Part shown: in pieces, positions 5,812 to 8,243 of the stretch
How the letters are laid out: each line of letters starts with the position of its first letter
Numbering within the stretch: the stretch's first letter is position 1
Assembly: GCA_018818855.1 (NCBI GenBank)
Contig: JAHIRI010000017.1
Coordinates: 1 to 8,243 of the forward strand
Reading direction: 5' to 3'
From: Patescibacteria group bacterium
Lineage (GTDB): Bacteria; Patescibacteriota; Patescibacteriia; XYB2-FULL-38-15
DNA length: 8,243 nucleotides
The notes under the pieces: model-generated
Database searches by the model: none
What the model was told of the DNA's origin: nothing
What the model saw: the letters and a program-made list of their open reading frames with translations, nothing else
Position numbers and translations under genes: made by a program

Positions 5812-6360
5812 ATGAATTTGGCAAAACCAAAATTATTATTGCATATTTGTTGCGGCGTCTGCGGGGCGTGGATTCCCAAAAAGTTATCCGCGGATTTTGA
5901 CGTGACGCTTTATTTTTTTAATCCAAATATCGCTCCGGCGGAAGAATATGAGCGGCGATTGGCGGCGGCGTGGCAGGCGGCCGCGGAGGCGGGCGTAGAA
6001 TTGATCGAGGGGAGATATCAGCCGGAAGAATGGCTGGCCTTGACGCGCGGCCACGAGAATGATCCCGAAGGAGGAGAGCGGTGTGAGATGTGTTTTAGTT
6101 TACGACTCGGCGAAACGGCAAAATATGCCAAAGAAAATAATTACCAATATTTTACTTCAACATTGACCGTCGGGCGGAATAAAAAAGCGGCGATGATAAA
6201 TCCACTGGGCGAAAAATGGGCAAGGCAATTTGGCTTGAATTTTTTGGCGGAAGATTTTAAAAAAAGTGGCGGGCAAGTTGAAACTGACAAAGAATCTCAT
6301 CGGTTGGGGTTGTACCGGCAAAATTATTGCGGCTGTGTTTTTTCGATGAAGAAGAGTTGA
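5812..6360 (+). CDS. queH: Epoxyqueuosine reductase QueH
   Basis: A 182-aa protein matching QueH (DUF208), about the usual length. QueH reduces epoxyqueuosine to queuosine at the wobble position 34 of tRNAs for Asp, Asn, His and Tyr. It is the non-orthologous replacement for QueG and works with an iron-sulfur cofactor in the cytoplasm. Visible motifs are LLLHICCGVCG near the N-terminus (C13, C14, C17), YFFNPNIAP and EEYERR, ERCEMCFSLRL (C91, C94), TSTLTVGRNK, and LYRQNYCGC near the C-terminus (C173, C175). The first motif reads CCGVC where many members have CCAPC, keeping the cysteines. The ATG has no SD and is only 9 nt from the -10, so translation is probably leaderless. No other queuosine gene is in the window. 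The TGA stop is embedded in the -35 box of the next gene. Confidence 0.93.
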   Translation: MNLAKPKLLLHICCGVCGAWIPKKLSADFDVTLYFFNPNIAPAEEYERRLAAAWQAAAEAGVELIEGRYQPEEWLALTRGHENDPEGGERCEMCFSLRLGETAKYAKENNYQYFTSTLTVGRNKKAAMINPLGEKWARQFGLNFLAEDFKKSGGQVETDKESHRLGLYRQNYCGCVFSMKKS

Positions 6361-6386
6361 CAATAATAGAAAAATAAGGATAAAAT
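6357..6386 (+). promoter_or_regulatory. Sigma70-type promoter of the 101-aa orphan gene, overlapping the queH stop
   Basis: TTGACA is a perfect -35 at 6357-6362, and its TGA is the queH stop codon. TAAAAT (6381-6386, 5/6 match) follows after 18 bp. Transcription should start near 6393, leaving a leader of about 13 nt that contains the SD. Confidence 0.7.
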
Positions 6387-6395
6387 AATCGTGCG

Positions 6396-6401
6396 AGGAG
6401 G
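6396..6401 (+). promoter_or_regulatory. Strong Shine-Dalgarno site for the 101-aa gene
   Basis: AGGAGG with a 5-nt spacer to the ATG at 6407. It fixes the start of a gene that could otherwise be dismissed as a GC-rich chance ORF. Confidence 0.8.
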
Positions 6402-6406
6402 ATGAG

Positions 6407-6712
6407 ATGTGGGGAGGAAAAGAAGAGCCGGGCGATATTCGCGACGGAAAGTGGGTGGATTGGCGCAATCCAGAAAGCGAGAAAGAATTTGGTGGCGGAC
6501 CCGGGCCGTTTCTTGTAGTGATGGTAGCGATGGATATCTGGGCGCCGATTTGTAAGTGCGGCGGGAGGAAGGGCTTGCTCGGCACGAGCGGTCATTCCAT
6601 GGATTGCGAAGCACGGGCGCCTCAAGTTCAAGGATTAGCCGTGACGGTTTTGATGAACGGGAGGCATTGTACTTTTTCCGAGGATCTTTTCGAGGTCGTG
6701 GAGGACAAATAG
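6407..6712 (+). CDS. Cys/His-containing small orphan protein, function unknown
   Basis: A 101-aa soluble protein. The N-terminal third is polar with several Trp and Gly residues. GGGPGPFLVVMVAMD (29-43) leads into a cluster of possible metal ligands: C49, C51, H63, C67 and further H87, C88. A strand-like VTVLMNGRHCTFS (79-91) and an acidic end (EVVEDK) follow. From memory the order GPF-x-VV, CxC, HSxxC, VTV, FS resembles a set of short hypothetical proteins common in Patescibacteria. I cannot name the family, and metal binding is inference. The SD, the promoter overlapping the queH stop and the terminator directly after the TAG make a self-contained unit. It is GC-rich relative to the conserved genes. 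The overlapping + strand frame from 6556 is a shadow. Confidence 0.75.
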   Translation: MWGGKEEPGDIRDGKWVDWRNPESEKEFGGGPGPFLVVMVAMDIWAPICKCGGRKGLLGTSGHSMDCEARAPQVQGLAVTVLMNGRHCTFSEDLFEVVEDK

Positions 6713-6717
6713 TTTTT

Positions 6718-6746
6718 GCGATGGCCAGCAATGCCGTCGCTTTTTT
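6718..6746 (+). terminator. Rho-independent terminator of the 101-aa gene
   Basis: An 8-bp stem GCGATGGC / GCCGTCGC (6718-6725 with 6733-6740, one G-T pair) has a 7-base loop and is followed by six T residues (6741-6746). It starts 5 bp after the stop codon. Confidence 0.9.
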
Positions 6747-6773
6747 ATTGGATAAAAATTTAGTTTAATGAGC

Positions 6774-6802
6774 TTGTAATTTTTATTTGTTTGGATTAAG
6801 AT
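6774..6802 (+). promoter_or_regulatory. Candidate promoter of the 294-aa gene
   Basis: TTGTAA (6774-6779, 4/6 match) and TAAGAT (6797-6802, 4/6 match) are spaced by 17 bp. The predicted start is near 6809, giving a leader of about 19 nt. The sequence between the previous terminator and this promoter is AT-rich and holds nothing else that I can see. Confidence 0.5.
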
Positions 6803-6814
6803 GAGCGGATAGAG

Positions 6815-6819
6815 AGGAG
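6815..6819 (+). promoter_or_regulatory. Shine-Dalgarno site for the 294-aa gene
   Basis: AGGAG with an 8-nt spacer to the ATG at 6828, within a purine-rich tract. It supports the chosen start. Confidence 0.7.
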
Positions 6820-6827
6820 TAAGGAAA

Positions 6828-7712
6828 ATGGGAGAAATTCGGGAAATTCCCTTTGAGGTTTCGTACGGGGAACCGCGCCGCAGGGTGGTCCGCGGCACGA
6901 TTCGCGTGGTGGGTGAGGAATTGACTGCTTCGTTGCCTCCATATCATCGCGACTACGGCTATCGGGTTCTGCCGGTTATTGACAATCGGGCTTTGAGGGC
7001 CATCGGCGATACTCTCGGCTATCCGGTCGCGGGTGACATCAGCGATGATGGCGACGGCAGTTTTTCCACCGTGCTCCGGAGAGCCACCCCGGAGGAGGCG
7101 GCGAAGATCGCGAGAATCGCGGCTTGCGAGAGGGTGGATCGGTGGCCCATCCCGTCGTACGCGCGCCGCGAAGAGATGCGCCGAGAATTCGAGGAAGCGG
7201 GTTTGCTCCTCGAGGTTCAGGTTGATAGCAGGGAAATCCAGACGATCTACGGGCCCAAAAAGGATGATACCTGGTGGCTCGTGGATATCTCGACTTCCGC
7301 GCCGGCTGCTCTTTCTGCGAAGTGGGCGGCCCGGGCGGCAGAAGATTGCCTTCTGGCGGCGCGGGAAGGAAGGTGGCAAGAGGCTTACTTCGCTGCCGAA
7401 CTGGCTGTCGGCGAGGCGCCCGCGGAGAGAAGAGCGGAAATGGTGGCGCTCCACGTCGTTACGACGGCGAACTGGAAGGCGCCAGAACACACCGTGCCGG
7501 CGGAAGAGCGACTAGAGCAGGCTGTCGTCGATTTCTGCTGTTCGTACGGAGCGGATTTCGCTCGCGAACTTCAGCGGCAAATCGACCGGCTTTTCGGCGA
7601 GATCGGGCTTCCGGGGGCCACGCTCAACGTGAAGAAAATCCTGCAGGAATATCTTGCCAAACATCCAAATGACCGCGACTCGAGACTCGTGAAGATCGTG
7701 GAGGAGAAGTAG
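6828..7712 (+). CDS. GC-rich orphan protein, 294 aa, function unknown
   Basis: A soluble, acidic protein that I do not recognise. The first 100 residues or so look beta-rich (EIPFEVSYGE, VVRGTIRVVGEEL, GYRVLPVID). The middle has a DDTWWLVDIS strand (about 145-154). From about 158 it is mainly helical, with an alanine-rich pair reminiscent of a TPR-type hairpin (AARAAEDCLLAAREG, WQEAYFAAELAVGEAP). A charged C-terminal helix ends KIVEEK. No catalytic motif, signal peptide or membrane segment is seen. The frame is intact, with SD, promoter and terminator of its own. Sampled stretches are about 57% and 70% G+C, far above the AT-rich conserved genes, and Arg codons are mostly CGN. Long open frames on both strands overlap it, but these follow from the high GC and lack starts with SD or terminators. 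Origin by transfer is possible, and lineage-specific gene birth is an alternative. Confidence 0.8.
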   Translation: MGEIREIPFEVSYGEPRRRVVRGTIRVVGEELTASLPPYHRDYGYRVLPVIDNRALRAIGDTLGYPVAGDISDDGDGSFSTVLRRATPEEAAKIARIAACERVDRWPIPSYARREEMRREFEEAGLLLEVQVDSREIQTIYGPKKDDTWWLVDISTSAPAALSAKWAARAAEDCLLAAREGRWQEAYFAAELAVGEAPAERRAEMVALHVVTTANWKAPEHTVPAEERLEQAVVDFCCSYGADFARELQRQIDRLFGEIGLPGATLNVKKILQEYLAKHPNDRDSRLVKIVEEK

Positions 7713-7724
7713 AAAGTAGGAGGT

Positions 7725-7766
7725 GCTGGCCAGACTGCGCAACGGCGCGATCGGCCAGCTTTTTTT
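7725..7766 (+). terminator. Rho-independent terminator of the 294-aa gene
   Basis: The outer stem GCTGGCC / GGCCAGC (7725-7731 with 7753-7759) and inner stem GCGC / GCGC around an AACG loop make a long interrupted hairpin, followed by seven T residues (7760-7766). It starts 12 bp after the TAG stop. Confidence 0.88.
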
Positions 7767-7771
7767 ATCGC

Positions 7772-7800
7772 TTGTTTTTTATTAAGAATTATTGTAAAAT
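7772..7800 (+). promoter_or_regulatory. Promoter of mnmA
   Basis: TTGTTT (7772-7777) and TAAAAT (7795-7800, 5/6 match) are spaced by 17 bp, starting 5 bp after the preceding T-tract. As at queH, exactly 9 nt separate the -10 from the ATG (7810), which predicts a leader of 0-3 nt. Confidence 0.6.
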
Positions 7801-7809
7801 TTATTAATT

Positions 7810-8243
7810 ATGGTTAAGAAGAATAAAAAAGTAATGGTGGCAATGTCGGGCGGAGTTGATTCGTCGGTGGCGGCCGCACTTTTGAAAAAGAAAGGCTTTG
7901 ATGTCGTCGGCGTTTTTATGCGTTTTTGGTCGGAGCCGGCCGGCGGCGCGGGATGTGCAATAAATAAGTGTTGTTCATTTGAAGCGTATTCTGATGCGCG
8001 GCGCGTGGCGCAAAAATTGGGGATTCCTATTTATACGCTGAACATGAAAATTCCGTTCAAGAAGTTGGTGGTTGATTATTTTCTGAAAGAATACCAAGCC
8101 GGACGAACGCCGAATCCTTGCGTGGAATGCAACCGGTTTATAAAATTTGGAGAATTACTACAAAAGGCGAAAGCAATGGGCGCGGAATATGTCGCGACTG
8201 GTCATTACGTGCGGGTGGAAGACGGTAAATTATTGAAAGGAAA
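7810..8243 (+). CDS. mnmA: tRNA-specific 2-thiouridylase MnmA (3' partial)
   Basis: 144 codons plus two bases are visible before the window ends; the full protein would be about 360 aa. MnmA adenylates and thiolates U34 of tRNAs for Lys, Glu and Gln, giving the s2U part of mnm5s2U. The PP-loop ATP site is MVAMSGGVDSSVAAALL (9-25, SGGVDSS at 13-19). Other family motifs are GRTPNPCVECNRFIKFG (98-114) and YVATGHYVR. C107 aligns with the catalytic Cys of the E. coli NPDxxCN motif, and C104 stands where E. coli has Asp, making a CxxC version. C49, C54 and C55 are additional cysteines in the region after the PP-loop. The ATG has no SD and follows a -10 by 9 nt, so initiation is probably leaderless. 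The gene stands alone after the orphan cassette's terminator. Confidence 0.95.
   Translation, partial: MVKKNKKVMVAMSGGVDSSVAAALLKKKGFDVVGVFMRFWSEPAGGAGCAINKCCSFEAYSDARRVAQKLGIPIYTLNMKIPFKKLVVDYFLKEYQAGRTPNPCVECNRFIKFGELLQKAKAMGAEYVATGHYVRVEDGKLLKG

Noticed and set aside
6157..6731. Overlapping - strand frames across the queH end and the 101-aa gene
   Set aside because: Their composition is shadow-like. They cross the well-supported queH and the orphan cassette's promoter and terminator, and no start signal was found.
6783..7490. Long - strand open frame (235 aa) opposite the 294-aa gene
   Set aside because: It is rich in Arg, Ser and Pro as expected of an antisense shadow of GC-rich coding sequence. 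It has no SD or promoter, and the + strand gene has SD, promoter and terminator.
7033..7672. Arg- and Gly-rich + strand frames overlapping the 294-aa gene
   Set aside because: They are alternative-frame shadows with extreme Arg content, with no independent start signals.
1..8243. CRISPR array, tRNA or rRNA gene, transposase or phage structural genes
   Set aside because: The window was searched by eye. No regularly spaced repeats of CRISPR size, no cloverleaf-like segment and no recognisable mobile-element protein were seen. The short tandem repeats are 7-10 bp and have no spacers.

Overview
The window looks like chromosomal DNA from a member of the Patescibacteria (Candidate Phyla Radiation). 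This is inferred from gene content and style: a two-gene VirD4/TraD-like system with a CxxC-x17-CxxC zinc ribbon, a CruF-like carotenoid gene, a membrane-anchored RNxxxH protein, QueH and MnmA, all in short compact operons. TGA acts as a stop (1147-1149, 6358-6360), so the recoded UGA=Gly lineages are unlikely. No rRNA, tRNA, CRISPR array, transposase or phage gene was seen.

Layout, left to right. (1) 1-254: the 3' end of an unrecognised + strand gene, followed by a 7-bp tandem micro-repeat. (2) 286-648, - strand: a self-contained unit encoding an 82-aa two-helix membrane protein, with its own promoter, strong Shine-Dalgarno (SD) site and terminator. (3) 694-2087, + strand: a likely two-gene unit, a membrane-anchored protein with a HEPN-like R-N-x3-H motif and a CruF-like membrane protein, closed by a hairpin terminator. 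(4) 2092-5789, + strand: an extended -10 promoter, a 469-aa membrane-anchored protein and a 718-aa VirD4-like ATPase, closed by a terminator that overlaps the ATPase stop codon. (5) 5794-6360: queH. (6) 6357-6746 and 6774-7766: two GC-rich orphan genes, each with promoter, SD and terminator. (7) 7772-8243: promoter and 5' part of mnmA, cut by the window edge.

Two gene styles are interleaved. The AT-rich conserved genes have no recognisable SD, and queH and mnmA appear to be transcribed from almost exactly at their start codons. The three orphan genes (350-598, 6407-6712, 6828-7712) are much more GC-rich, carry textbook SD sites, have -10/-35 promoters with leaders of roughly 13-20 nt, and end in GC-rich hairpins with T-runs. 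They resemble autonomous 'moron-like' cassettes placed between housekeeping genes.

Functionally, the 469-aa and 718-aa proteins probably form one DNA-translocation unit at the membrane, with the anchor and the ATPase on separate chains. QueH and MnmA both act on the tRNA wobble base (queuosine-34 and 2-thiouridine-34). The orphan genes have no assignable function.
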